From Oenanthe sinensis (Eukaryota; Streptophyta; Magnoliopsida; Apiales; Apiaceae): DNA of 64,000 bases. The number at the start of each line of letters is the position of its first letter. Position 1 is the stretch's first letter. Below the pieces are notes generated by a model that searched no databases, was not told the DNA's origin, and was given only the letters and a program-made list of their open reading frames with translations. Positions 33,401 to 43,178 of this stretch are shown here, piece by piece. The stretch is taken from positions 1,803,001-1,867,000 of the forward strand of contig CM053804.1 of assembly GCA_028671895.1 (NCBI GenBank), read 5' to 3'. A program made the translations under genes and the position numbers.

Positions 33401-33759
33401 AACAACACACAGTATCTACCTCGACAGCTGAAGCAGAATATATTGCTGCTGGAAGCTGTGTGGCCCAGATACTGTGGATGAAGAACCAACTCAAGGACTA
33501 CGGTGTGGAAGTATCTAAGATTCCTATCATGTGTGACAACACAAGTGCTATTGCAATGACCAACAATCCTGTGGATCACTCAAGGACCAAGCATATTGAC
33601 ATCAGGTATCATTTTATTAGAGAGCATGTAGAAAATGGAACTGTAGAGTTGCATTTTGTGTCTACTGAACGTCAAATAGCAGATATATTCACTAAACCCC
33701 TAGACGAATCAACATTTTCTAGATTGGTTGGTGAATTAGGGATGCTTAACACCTGTTAG
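30415..33759 (+). CDS. pol: Family 2 Pol: protease, integrase, reverse transcriptase, RNase H (about 1114 aa)
   Basis: The frame is open from the TTG at 30415; no ATG begins it, so expression probably needs -1 frameshifting from gag or another bypass. Residues are counted from 30415. Protease DSGAS near 27-31; integrase HHCC (HKRLSH, CEAC) near 160-200; DD35E core with D in HMDLFGP, SDNGTEF and E in VERKNR; Ser/Gly-rich hinge near 510-550 with repeated SGG codons; reverse transcriptase with KARLVAKGYTQ and YVDDIIFGS near 801; RNase H with DSDYAGC near 967, EYIAAGSC, DNTSAI and HSRTKHIDIRYHF; end in DIFTKPLDE. All catalytic motifs look intact, so the protein may be active. Confidence 0.92.
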   Translation: MGSEEHLTFLDLQGSVQEKSKVIWVLDSGASRHMTGNKSLLTDLVLRAGSVVTFGDNSKGYTRGYGKIVCGNVIIEDVSFVEGLRHNLLSVSQFTDKGFDVNFGKHDCSIRSKKDGSLALKGVRKSNLFIADMNSADQSEVTCFYSKASADESWLWHKRLSHLNFKAMNNLVRRELVRGLPQMEFTPDGLCEACEMGKSKRASHKDKQVNSITEPLQLLHMDLFGPVNVMSMSRKRYALVIVDDFSKYTWVKFVTSKDEVPHEIIRHVLVIENVASLTVKTIRSDNGTEFKNSVLMDFCISKGIRRQYSAPRTPQQNGVVERKNRTLVEAARTMLYESKLPLYFWAEAVNTACYTQNRTLIIKDHNETPYYMMNKRKPSIKYFHVFGAKCFVLRDNAQLGKFDAKADEGFFIGYSLEVVAAYRVFVLNDRKVVESLNVTFDDSRLPSIQKEDSEPTSLRFENMDVDEVDTVPESVVQGSDPTINNEINQESSVSQTQNTRTEGSPSVRPGTNSGGVSMHSGGAAHSGGASTSSREASESASRLSHLHLQDQAESSRTFARDRTWNKDHPFELIIGDPEAGVTTRGKARAEIATENECLYSVFLSQIEPKVVEEALDDADWVIAMQEELNQFERQKVWKLVPRPKNRSVVGTKWVFRNKLDEDGRVTRNKARLVAKGYTQREGIDYDETYAPVARLEAVRMFLAFAAHHGFKVYQMDVKSAFLNGELDEEVYVEQPPGFIDIKYCDYVYRLFKSVYGLKQSPRKWYETLSDFLLESGFTRGVIDKTLFYKKCKDDLIMVQVYVDDIIFGSANEKLCAKFAKLMQSRYEMSMMGELTFFLGIQVSQKKDGIFICQTKYIHDLLKKYGLQDVSQAKTPMATATKLDEDKSGKPVDISSYRGMIGSLLYLTASRPDIMFSTCLCARFQADPRESHLIAVKRIFRYLKGTSNLGIWYPRDTGFNLVGYSDSDYAGCRIDRKSTSGSCQFLGRRLVSWQSKKQHTVSTSTAEAEYIAAGSCVAQILWMKNQLKDYGVEVSKIPIMCDNTSAIAMTNNPVDHSRTKHIDIRYHFIREHVENGTVELHFVSTERQIADIFTKPLDESTFSRLVGELGMLNTC
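31951..32020 (+). repeat. PPT-like TCAGGGGGAG repeats inside the pol hinge
   Basis: TCAGGGGGAG occurs at 31951 and 31972, with weaker copies TCAGGTGGAG (31990) and TCAAGGGAAG (32011), spaced about 20 bases apart. The core AGGGGGAG equals the polypurine tract at 39472-39479. Family 1 has the same core in its hinge. Confidence 0.75.
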
Positions 33760-33965
33760 TTTTGCTACCTATCTGTTATAATTCAGCTTGTGTACATATT
33801 ATTGTTATTCATGAATATTCATAATTAATAATGTGTACTTAACTTCATAAATGTATGTGTTGCATATCATAAGGAGTTAGAAAGTTTCATGACATTAATC
33901 TTGTGCTGATCTGTATATCATTATGGTTAGTGTCTAAATGAAGTAATGAGAAATTTTCTATGGCA

Positions 33966-34192
33966 AATCTCGATCTATCCACATCAAGATCGACATCGAG
34001 ATGTAGATCGAGATGCGGATCGAGATGCGGATCGAGATCGACATCCAGATCGACATCTAGATGTAGATCTGGATGCGGATCGAGATCGACATCCAGATCG
34101 ACATCTAGATGTAGATCGAGATGCGGATCGAGATCGACATCTAGATCGACATCTAGATGAGGATCGAGATGCGGATCTCGAGATCGAGATGT
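33966..34192 (+). repeat. Internal GATCGAGAT/GATCGACAT array between pol and ORF3 (family 2)
   Basis: About 225 bp made of GATCGAGATGCG, GATCGACATC(C/T)AGATC and AGATGTAGATC words in irregular order. It shares the GATCGAGAT core and the AGATGCGGATCGAGAT variant with the U3 array of the LTR. Both strands stay open because of the word structure, so frames here are not genes. Confidence 0.9.
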
Positions 34193-34228
34193 GACGTGTC
34201 TTTTCAGTCATTTTTTTGGGCGTGCAGG

Positions 34229-34236
34229 TATATATT
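34229..34236 (+). promoter_or_regulatory. Possible internal TATA box before ORF3 (family 2)
   Basis: TATATATT lies 37 bases after the internal array and 641 bases before the ORF3 ATG. It is placed like a promoter, downstream of the same motif that precedes the LTR TATA. This is inference only. Confidence 0.35.
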
Positions 34237-34876
34237 ATAGCATCAAAAAGGCTGTTCATTATTTACATTAACTTTCTTTCTCTCCAAAAGCTTAAGCTCT
34301 TCATATACACTCGCGTATACATACATTACATCAAGTTTTCTTGTGATTTTCTTAAACAAAAATCACTAACTGTTACTTAAAAGCATCAATAACTAAAACG
34401 AAACTCTGCTAAAATTTTGTTTACAACTGTTGAACTTCTTGCGTTGTTTTTATCGTTATTACTGTTCTTGTAATTAGTTCTTTAGTTTTCTTCTTCATTC
34501 GAGTGAGTTTGGTTTTTGTTTCGTGCTTTCTTATTCTTAAGTACTTTTGTGTTCTTGAGCAAAATAGTTGTGAGTACTACTGGTCAATCCTTAAAGTGCA
34601 ACTTTACCGCCGTGTTTGTGGTTTTTCGGGAAAAATAATTTATTTTGTAACGGCTGTTCACTTTAATTTTCGAAAACTCAACCGTCAATCATTAGTGGGG
34701 AGTTAAGTGGTCATTAGTGGGCAGTTAATTTGTTTTAATTTGTGTCACTAATTACGTGGGGTAATTAGTGGGGTTCGTGTACGTTTTTTTTGTTGTTTAA
34801 ATTTAGAACTTGTTCTCTAAAAATTTCCATTGCCAAACCATTTCAGAACATTTCTTTTCTCAAACACAACTTTAAA

Positions 34877-37800
34877 ATGGCAAACCCAAATTTCACAATT
34901 CCCAAGACCAACTTTGTTAATCTCTCTGCTGATCGAGCAACTGGTAGATTTATTCACTATCAGTTCTGGATTGAATCCCTCAACAACACATCAATCATAA
35001 GTCACGCGTTAACCGCCTCTCCCATCCTGAATGTCGAAGCCCTTCAAGCTGCTTACTCTACACTAGAGATTCAGGGTGGAAAAGCCAATCCAACAGGACT
35101 ATCCTTTACTATTGGTGGTGTCAAATATGAAGTCAGTCTGCGGAAGTTCAATGAGTTACTCGGGCTTCCTACAGAAGATTATGCTCCGGAACCCACTATG
35201 GAGGATATGTTGCAATTATTCACGGAGATAGGTTGTCGCCCTCCCACGGGTCCTATCAAGGTAACAAAGGTTAACACCGGTATGCTACCAGCTGAGTGGG
35301 ATTATGTAGTTCAGGCCATTCAGCGCTGCATGTTCCCAAAAGACAAAGACTACAGGCCAATGAACAACAGCTGCCGGGTAATACTATATGGAGTGGCAAA
35401 CAACAGGAGAGTGAATGTGGGCAAACATCTGTTGATTCAGTTACATGAGAGGTGGGCATTGGAGAAAAATGCCTCAAGGAATCCAGAAGATGGTCCAGTC
35501 AAATGCTGGATGCCAAGATTTCTTCAGATTGTTCTGGATGACGTCCTTTCAGAGGAACACAGAAGAATATTTCAAGGCTCTGAAAGGATGGCATGTTTTG
35601 ATATGACTCTAAAGAGTATCTCCACCATGGAAACCCAGCAAAAGTCAAGACTTTTTGAGTTGCGCCTGACTCCGTACTTCCAGGATCTGCAAGATGAGTA
35701 TGCTAGGAGGCATGTTTCTCAGTTTACTGCAGTAGAAGCTGAGAGTAGCGGTAACGAAGCTGAAGGTGGAGATCCAGTGCCTAGAACTTTGGAACAAGCA
35801 AGAATGGATGTTGATATGGCCGAGGCAAATGTTGCAGAAGCTGGCGCTGACAAGGATGACGATCTTCTTAGTCAGGTACCTATTCTTGCTAATCTTGATC
35901 AATCATCAATTCAACCTGTTTTCTACAGCCGTGGGCCTGAAAACCCCCAGGCTCTATCCCAGGCTGCAAGCCCTTCTGTTCATAAACGTTCAGCCAGCCC
36001 TAAAACTGGTGATAAAAGGAAGGCAAGCTTATCTGAGTCGAGTGATTCGAGTGGAGGGAGTGTAGGAGTTGAGAGAGTAGTCACTTCAGCAGCTATGCCA
36101 CCTTCAAAGAAGCAAAAGGTGGATTCAAACCCAGTGGCAACTGCACAACCTGTTAAGGCTAGTTCACCTCTCACAGCCACCACACCTCACGCTGGTGGCT
36201 CTCCTCTCCAAATCATTTCAACACATTCGCACTCGCCTAGGCATGTTGGTGAGAGTCAAGAAGGGGGTCCAGCTCAACAGCCAATAGGAGCTGGCCCTAC
36301 CTTCCCTGAGTTGTCCGCTCAGGGCTCTTTGAGCAATTTCTCGGAAGGGGAATGGCAAACTGAGACTAGCACTTCTGATACTAGTATCTCAGGCAGTTTT
36401 AATGAGGAAGAGTCTGTCGAATCCAGTACGGATGACGCTTCCTCATCTAAATCAGAAAACAAGTTGCTTACAGAGCAACGACATCTGGTGACTGGTGGGT
36501 CTACGCCTCCAGAACAGCCCAGCGAACCAGAAAAGGTTCTAAGTGAACAAGGGGATGACATGGTCATAACGTCATCTCCTGTCGTAGACACAGCGCTTAA
36601 AGGCTCAGTCTCACTGACCGATATCGCCGACCAACTCACCGCTAGTCCCCAGCGATTAGTGGATGAGGCTCTAGTACTGTTAGGCTCTAAACACGAGGGA
36701 GAGACAGGGAGAGTAGATCCCTTCTTTTTAGGGATCTTGAGTGAAACAGAACCCGGCGAGAGTAAACAGTCTAACCCAAGCCAAACACCGTCCCCCAAAT
36801 TGCAGGATCTAGTGAAGAAAGTGGAGGCTTTGGAGGCTGGAGTTGCCGGTGTTACTGCTGCTGTCTCTTCTCACTCTGGAAGATTGGAGGTTGGAGCTCA
36901 GTTCATGAAGAACCTGATTGCCGTCCAAAATCAGATGATTGACAAGATAAACAATCTCGGATTGGCACAGGTGGAGGTCGGGAGGTCAGTAGATGATGTC
37001 ACTTATGGCATGTCTCAGGTTTGGACGAAACTGCATGAACTACTTGATGCTGTCTTTGGACGTAACAAGGATGGACCTGGTCCTTCAACTGGTGGTGGTG
37101 GTGACGATAATAATGATGATGATGCTCCTGATGAGGATAACACACCTAAGGGGGAGAAAGAGGATCAGGGTCTGAAAAAGCTGACTAGTAAGGGTCCGGT
37201 GATCGAGTCCTCAAACAAATCTGGTGAAAAGGTGGAGGAGGCTCAACCGGCTCTTAAGGACAAAGGCAAGCAGAAGATGGTAGCTGAAGAAGAAGCTGAG
37301 AAAGAAACACCTCTTGTTGATACATTTATGGGAGACTTTATTGAAGATTCTGATGATGACGAGATGGATGTAGAAGCCTTAGTGGCAAGGAGGTCGAGAC
37401 TCGAGCAACGAGCAAGAGAATGGGAACAAGAAAGAGGTCTAAATCCTGGCGGATCTGGCGCAGGAGTTGCAGGTGATGCAGGAGACCACTCGGTTGCTGA
37501 CGAGCATGTTCCAGAAGAAGAAGTTGATGAAGCGGAGATGCAAGGAGAGATTTTCAGGGAAGCCAGAGAAAGAGTAAATGAAGAAATTCTACAAGGGATA
37601 GTTGAAAAAGAACTAATGGCAAAGGAGAAGAGAGCGGCTCAGAAAACTCAGCATGAGTTTGAAATGAAAAAGATCAATGATCCTAAGGTCCAGGCTGACA
37701 TAAGGAGGGAAGGTCCCGAGTGGGACAAGGCTAGAGAAGCCTTAGCTGGACCAAGAGCCTATGCTCATGACTCAGGAAGATTGAGCTTTCTTCTTCATAA

Positions 37801-39007
37801 GCTAGAAAATCTAAACCCTGGGCTGCTGAATTATCTAAATTGCATAAGACAGGGATGCACCTCCGTACAAGTCATATTCAAGGAGAAGGCATGGAATCTG
37901 ATGATCACTTGGACACCCATAACAAAAATCGGGCCGTGTATGGTCGATGAAGCTTTCTTCCATGAAAGGGGTGCAAGTGAACTGGTAGAATTCGCTCACA
38001 AGGTAGACACCTCTGTCAAGACTGGAGTGCTGTTTAAGGAGAAATTGTTGAAGATGGCTGAAGACAGAGGGGTTGACATCATTCTAAATCCCTACCAGAT
38101 CAGATATGTCCATGACAAGGTCTTGAGGATCGTAAATCTGCATGATTCGAAACTAACTCCGAGCGGAAATGTGCTGAAGGCAGTTGCAAAGCTAGTTCTC
38201 TCTAAGGGTTTTCTAACAAAGGAAAAGAAGCTGGTGGCTAAGGACTTGGAGAAGCTGATAAGAAGGCAAGATTCTAGATACAAGTTGCCTGAAGCTACAC
38301 TACCAGTGGTTAAGAAGGAACCTGAAGACTATGCATTCGAGCTGCAAAACGAGGCAATAAGAGAGCATGTGCAAAGATACGGAGATCCAAGGATAGACAT
38401 TCCAGAAGAAGGGGAAATAAGAAAGGAAGCTAGTGCAGTGGTTAGTGCAAATGTCAAGTTTGTCAAGAGCAAAGCTGAGAATGAGAATGATCTGCTGATC
38501 TATACAGACAAGCATAAGGTGGAAACCATCATTGAAATCAAGTACGACATCTTTGCAGAACACAGTCATGAAACACTGTGTAGTATAAGAGAATTGATTG
38601 AGGAGATGGATGATATTGACGAGTTTGATCAGGATTATCTGAGGGTCACGTTTGATAACTTCTGTAAGAGAAGACAACAACTTGATATTCAGAGGCTACA
38701 GCAATGCACCACCGCTATTGTCATTGGATACCCTAAGCAGCTGGTCATACGGAAGAAAGGGGAAAAGGGGTACCCTGACAAAGTCACAAAGCTGAGGTTT
38801 GAAGACATTCCCACGAAGCTTACCACTCGCAGCATGGTTGAAAGGTGGTTGAGGTTGTTTCGAAATTACAAGATCAGAAATCATGTGGAAGCAGAAGGAC
38901 TTAATCTTCTCAAGAAAAGAATGGATGAAGTCTGCAACCCCGAGTTCATGAAGAAAGAAAAAGCAGCCAAGAAGAAAGCTCGTGAGGAAGAGGAGCGCAA
39001 GAAATAA
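34877..39007 (+). CDS. ORF3 of family 2, 1376 aa, unknown function
   Basis: The start is the ATG at 34877 (AAAATGGCAAACCC); the open frame extends upstream only by non-ATG codons. Residues 1 to about 235 form a globular domain: FIHYQFWIESLNN, TASPILNVEAL, FTIGGVKYEVSL, FNELLGLP, AEWDYVVQAIQRC. A related domain opens family 1 ORF3 (43302-48199). From about 270 to 620 the protein is Ser/Pro/Gly/Glu-rich and probably disordered, then comes a segment with LEAGVAGVTAAVSSH, a GGGGDDNNDDD run near 738, and a Glu/Lys-rich probable coiled coil (about 830-960). A second structured part follows (KLENLNPGLLNYLN to LRLFRNYKIRNHVE), then a Lys/Glu tail. The position matches the env-like frame of Sireviruses, but I see no signal peptide or membrane segment. 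Function unknown. Confidence 0.85.
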   Translation: MANPNFTIPKTNFVNLSADRATGRFIHYQFWIESLNNTSIISHALTASPILNVEALQAAYSTLEIQGGKANPTGLSFTIGGVKYEVSLRKFNELLGLPTEDYAPEPTMEDMLQLFTEIGCRPPTGPIKVTKVNTGMLPAEWDYVVQAIQRCMFPKDKDYRPMNNSCRVILYGVANNRRVNVGKHLLIQLHERWALEKNASRNPEDGPVKCWMPRFLQIVLDDVLSEEHRRIFQGSERMACFDMTLKSISTMETQQKSRLFELRLTPYFQDLQDEYARRHVSQFTAVEAESSGNEAEGGDPVPRTLEQARMDVDMAEANVAEAGADKDDDLLSQVPILANLDQSSIQPVFYSRGPENPQALSQAASPSVHKRSASPKTGDKRKASLSESSDSSGGSVGVERVVTSAAMPPSKKQKVDSNPVATAQPVKASSPLTATTPHAGGSPLQIISTHSHSPRHVGESQEGGPAQQPIGAGPTFPELSAQGSLSNFSEGEWQTETSTSDTSISGSFNEEESVESSTDDASSSKSENKLLTEQRHLVTGGSTPPEQPSEPEKVLSEQGDDMVITSSPVVDTALKGSVSLTDIADQLTASPQRLVDEALVLLGSKHEGETGRVDPFFLGILSETEPGESKQSNPSQTPSPKLQDLVKKVEALEAGVAGVTAAVSSHSGRLEVGAQFMKNLIAVQNQMIDKINNLGLAQVEVGRSVDDVTYGMSQVWTKLHELLDAVFGRNKDGPGPSTGGGGDDNNDDDAPDEDNTPKGEKEDQGLKKLTSKGPVIESSNKSGEKVEEAQPALKDKGKQKMVAEEEAEKETPLVDTFMGDFIEDSDDDEMDVEALVARRSRLEQRAREWEQERGLNPGGSGAGVAGDAGDHSVADEHVPEEEVDEAEMQGEIFREARERVNEEILQGIVEKELMAKEKRAAQKTQHEFEMKKINDPKVQADIRREGPEWDKAREALAGPRAYAHDSGRLSFLLHKLENLNPGLLNYLNCIRQGCTSVQVIFKEKAWNLMITWTPITKIGPCMVDEAFFHERGASELVEFAHKVDTSVKTGVLFKEKLLKMAEDRGVDIILNPYQIRYVHDKVLRIVNLHDSKLTPSGNVLKAVAKLVLSKGFLTKEKKLVAKDLEKLIRRQDSRYKLPEATLPVVKKEPEDYAFELQNEAIREHVQRYGDPRIDIPEEGEIRKEASAVVSANVKFVKSKAENENDLLIYTDKHKVETIIEIKYDIFAEHSHETLCSIRELIEEMDDIDEFDQDYLRVTFDNFCKRRQQLDIQRLQQCTTAIVIGYPKQLVIRKKGEKGYPDKVTKLRFEDIPTKLTTRSMVERWLRLFRNYKIRNHVEAEGLNLLKKRMDEVCNPEFMKKEKAAKKKAREEEERKK

Positions 39008-39471
39008 AAGTTTTAAAGTATCATGCTTGTAATGTTTCTTTGCGTTGTAATTTGTTTTCTTGTTTTCCTGCATTGTAAAAATATATTATCTGTTTTCTTG
39101 TGTAGTGTAAGGTAGAAGTTAGTTAGCTAAGTGTCTTGAAACTGGTTTATATTAGGCATCAATTATTTCGCGAAGTTCGGCGGTGGTAATACTGCTAAAA
39201 GGACTTCAGAAGGATAATTGATGATTGAGTGGACCGTGCTCTTAAAGTACTTAGAGAAAATCTCTAGAAGAGCATGAAGCCATTTAATCGAGCCAACAGG
39301 TGTCCAATTTTGGCACTTGAAGTATCAGTAATAGACATGAAGTTAATTAATCAAGCCAAGCATTATGCAAGTTGACATGATCTTTTATGAATGTTATTTT
39401 ATCTTTTTCAGTCCCTGTTTAGTTGAGTTATCCTCATTGTGAATTTGGTTGTCATTGTTAGACAATCAAAT
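39008..39471 (+). other. Non-coding 3' region of family 2 before the PPT
   Basis: About 460 bases without a frame or clear repeat. A GT-rich stretch just after the ORF3 stop (TTGTAATG, TTGTAATTTG) could be part of a poly(A) region for an ORF3 transcript. Confidence 0.4.
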
Positions 39472-39479
39472 AGGGGGAG
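39472..39479 (+). promoter_or_regulatory. Polypurine tract (family 2)
   Basis: AGGGGGAG in AAATAGGGGGAGAT, two bases before the 3' LTR. This is the plus-strand primer site. Confidence 0.9.
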
Positions 39480-39481
39480 AT

Positions 39482-40829
39482 TGAAAGGCATAGGTGTACT
39501 AACTTGTAACACTTAATTATTTTGTAACTCAACTAAGTAAAAGATAAAACAACAGCAAAACAAGAGAAACTGAAGAAGCACATGGAATCAATCAACTGAA
39601 GAAATGGTAATGATACTTGGTAACTACAAGTAACTAATTTGGTTAATCAAGGATGCATAAGTGAGAAGAAGTTCAATCTGAGTATTGCTCATGCCCTAAC
39701 TTATCTAATGGAGAATCAAATTAATGTCAAGGAAGTATCAAGAAGGCCAAAGTGATTTCATGTAATGTATATCAACATCTGGATAATGTAAAGGTTAATC
39801 AACAAATGAGAACTGACATTCAGAAGCAAGAACCCCTACAAGACTAGTCACTTATGAACCAGACCATTGCATCAAGTGTCAGGACATTGGAGGCAAGTTC
39901 GTGTCAGTAATAGAAGATCTCATTTGAATTGAGTGAGGAAAAGAAATTGAAGAAGCTAAGGAAACTTGCTCACAAAGGTTAATTCTCAATTAGTCACTAA
40001 AGAAGGTCAACATTGGATGTGTGCATATTTGCCAAGGCAAATGTCGATCCACAGCAGATCGAGATGCGGATCGAGATTTACAAGTGAAGTAAAACTCTGC
40101 AAAGGCAAATCTCGATCCAGGCGATAGATCGAGATCGAGATCCTCATAGATCGAGATCGAGATTCTCCCAGATCGAGATCGAGATTTTCACAGATCGAGA
40201 TCGAGATCCTCATAGATCGAGATCGAGATTCTCCCAGATCGAGATCGAGATTTTCACAGATCGAGATCGAGATCCTCATAGATCGAGATCGAGATTCTCC
40301 CAGATCGAGATCGAGATTTTCACAGATCGAGATCGAGATGGGTCCAGGCGAAGATCGAGATGCGGGTAGAAATGTAACATTTAATGTTCAAGGGACAAGT
40401 GGCTTATTGTGAACGGTTGATCCAGAGTTGTTGGGAAAGTACTTTTTGTTGTCGAAGTCCTGATTGGGCCACGTACACAAAAAGGACAAGATCAAGACTA
40501 CATGACATTATAAAAGCAGCACTTTGTTTTTATTTTTAGTAAAAACTTGTATCTCTGTATTTTAAACGATAATTTTTAAGAGAGAGCATTTACTGTAAAA
40601 ACAAAAAGTGAGAGAGAGAGAGGATCAGTTGAATCTAGCTTTAATTGCTGTATTTATTGTTCAACTGATCATGATGCTTTTATGAATGTTGTAGCAAATC
40701 CATCAATGAATATAATGATATATTCTTGAAATTCTGAGTCATCATTTATTACTTGCACATTGTTTATTCTCTCATAAATTTTAAACAGTTGTATTCACCC
40801 CCCCCCTCTACAACACTTTGGACCTAACA
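39482..40829 (+). repeat. 3' LTR of family 2 element
   Basis: 1348 bp, identical by eye to the 5' LTR apart from nine instead of eight C in the C run near 40800. The 22-bp/66-bp array recurs at 40126-40345. Confidence 0.95.
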
Positions 40830-40834
40830 GGGTG
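40830..40834 (+). other. Target site duplication, right, GGGTG
   Basis: Exact repeat of 26046-26050. Confidence 0.95.
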
Positions 40835-41597
40835 CGTCCTGGGTAGGCTGGAGGCCGATGACTTTATTTTGTTCAGGTGTTCTTGGCTCAGCTACGAGTA
40901 CTAAATAAGGCCTTCTGAAGTTAATCATTGAAGGCCATCCATGATTAATTATTGGGAGCTCTCCGGGAATAATTATTGAAGACCATTGTTTTGTACTTCA
41001 CGAGTTGTTCTTGACGGGGAGATTTGGGATGCAACTGACCTCAGCTTGGAAGATCTTTTCCCTGTACTCAGGCGGATTGTCCTCGTCTGGGAGTTTAGGA
41101 CGCGTCCAACATTCGGGGTGGATCTAGTGTTAGCCTCCAGTCAAGGTATCCGGGAAATAGCTGTAGTTGACCGACTAGAGCCCATGGTTTTTGGGTCAAC
41201 GTCAGATTCATGAAGTCCTTGAGCCTTATACTAGCCTTTGGAATATCTAAACAAGCCTCAAGGTAGAGATCTCTTCCAACTAAGTTTTGATTATCGAATC
41301 CGAGTTGAATAAGGTGATATTTTCCTAACGGGCTTCTACTTCAGCAAAAATTACGTGTGCTTGATCCCCTATAAATAGGGGTACATAGGCATATTGTTAG
41401 GGTTTGGACATTGGGGATCAGGAAGAACAACTGAAAAACCCTAGCAATCTCAGCCCCGAGTACATATCACCACCATACTCCGGTCACTTTTCCGTTCATC
41501 TCATCTTTGTTAGATATTATTCCGACATGTAATCTCAAACTTTGTTGATTACCAGATTTCTTCGTCAATACAACCTAAATTCCTTGCGCAGTATACA
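40835..41597 (+). mobile_element. LTR-like remnant, right part
   Basis: Continues the sequence broken by the family 2 insertion. CCCCTATAAATAGGGG at about 41368 is a typical plant LTR TATA region, followed by a leader-like stretch with GTTAGGGTTT and a run ending near TTCGTCAATACA. With 25906-26050 this gives about 0.9 kb, the size of a gypsy-type solo LTR. No target duplication or primer site was confirmed, so the outer limits are uncertain. Confidence 0.35.
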
Positions 41598-42446
41598 AGT
41601 TTAGGCAATATTAGTGCAAGTTTCAAATGATGATCAACCGTTTTTTCCTTTCTATTTAATTAATGTTGAAACTAGTTAAAGTACCTTGAATTGGTCGATA
41701 AGAGAAACACTATCATCTTGCTGTAGAGGAGAAGTATAAACTAACCCACTACTCGAGTACTCTGTACGTAGCTCCATACCCCAAAAGCATCTAGAAGCCC
41801 AGAATGTAATGGTGATTCTATTCGGACTACGACAGGCTCATGAAGCACATATATAACTAGCATAATCATACACCATGTGAATTCAATAACATTTTAAGTT
41901 AGATACTTGAATCAAATTCAGGATCGACAACAACATCGTATCTTAGGCAAGTTCACTATGGAATGCATCATACAAGGGACTTGTAGTTGTCGAATGTTAT
42001 TAAGTTCATAAATTAAATGATCTTAAGCCATACAACAATTACAATTCAAACAATCTTTTATCTAAAGAAATATTTGTAAAATTATAATCACTTTTCAGGA
42101 CACGTACCTGGTAGTACCTTTTGTTCAATTATAATGAAATAGTCTGCAATGTACTAGAGTCTAGATGAACTATCAACCTCCAAAAGTAAGAAATTTTATA
42201 TTTTGTACATTATAAGATAAATAACTTCATATAAAAATGATCAGACAATGCTATATTTTGTACTCCATAAAAGATAATATTTATGTTCATTCACGGAAAA
42301 TATAGAATGTCTTTATCAAAATTTTGAATATTTTTGTATGAAAGAAAATTTTAATTTAATATTCAATAACTCTTGTACTCATGACTAAAATCTATACACA
42401 TTGTCAACATACTTGTATTATATGGTCGAATTTAGTTAGTCAAATT
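41598..42446. other. AT-rich spacer before family 1 copy B
   Basis: No gene or repeat recognised. The last bases (GGTCGAATTTAGTTAGTC) resemble the GGTCGGATTTAGTTA motif seen at 55135 on the other side of copy B, so copy B probably entered an existing repeat. Confidence 0.4.
42442..42446. other. Target site duplication, left, AAATT
   Basis: AAATT directly before copy B, repeated exactly at 55070-55074. Confidence 0.9.
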
Positions 42447-43176
42447 TGTTTTCTCAGTCGTACAAGTAGAAGGGGGGGGGTTGAATACTTGTATATCTTT
42501 TCTGCCCGATTTAAAATCAAATTAAGAACAAACTCAAACACAAAAATATGAATAAGTACTGTTTTGTATTATTGATTTGTGAATATAAAACTCTCCTAGG
42601 GTGTACACAAACCCTAGCAGCTTCTCTGTGTTTATCACAGCAACTCTCTCTATCTCTATGCTCTTACAAAATTTCACTCAGATAATTATGCTTCGACTTC
42701 CACACTTTTACAATTAGGTTACATAGAGTTTATATAGAGAGCTGCCTATCAACTAATAACAGAAAGATAAATTACAATAGGAATAAAATTCCTAATTATT
42801 AGTTGACAGTTTCCTTCTAGAATTCTCTTTCTTTCCCATAGCATATCTGCAATATATTTATCTTGATCTTCGAAGACTTTCCATTCCTGTGATCTTCTTC
42901 CAAATTTATCCTCAACTGTATAGACTCTGAAATCTTCAGACTCTGATCACATGTAGACTCTGATAGATCATAGACTCTGATAGTCTATAGACTCTGATCA
43001 CCTTCCAGACTCTGGTTTCATTTTCTACAGAAATTCTTCCAAGTACAAATAACATGAATATTGACTATCTAGACTCTGATTATACATTTCAGAGACTAGA
43101 AAAACTTATTACAGATAAACTAATCTAGACACTGTTCTAGTATTTTGTACATCATCAAATGAATATATCCTTAACA
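42447..43176 (-). repeat. 3' LTR of family 1 copy B
   Basis: 730 bp, TG..CA ends. The U3 array at about 42922-43080 has seven exact AGACTCTG copies, one fewer than the other LTR. Confidence 0.93.
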
Positions 43177-43178
43177 AT

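Larger units (their letters stand above)
26051..40829 (+). mobile_element. Complete Sirevirus-like Ty1/copia retrotransposon, family 2 (14.8 kb)
   Basis: Order: 5' LTR, initiator tRNA-Met primer site, gag (846 aa), pol (protease, integrase, reverse transcriptase, RNase H), a repeat array, ORF3 (1376 aa), polypurine tract, 3' LTR. Flanked by the perfect 5-bp duplication GGGTG. By eye the two LTRs (1347 and 1348 bp) differ only in the length of one C run, so the insertion is very recent. All three long frames are uninterrupted. The huge gag, gag-pol in separate frames, and an extra frame downstream of pol point to the Sirevirus lineage. It is inserted in an older LTR-like sequence. Confidence 0.93.

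Noticed and set aside
33946..34259. Open frames on both strands with SRSTSR and DRDADRD repeats
   Set aside because: They arise from the GATCGAGAT/GATCGACAT words, which lack stops in several frames. The region is non-coding between pol and ORF3.
34790..34876. ORF3 start at 34790
   Set aside because: The codon is TTG; the first ATG in good context is at 34877.
34877..39007. Calling ORF3 an envelope gene
   Set aside because: Position fits, but I see no signal peptide, membrane span or glycoprotein features, so the name would not be supported.
40986..41213. 75-aa frame after the family 2 element
   Set aside because: It lies in the LTR-like remnant, starts by chance and has no domain.
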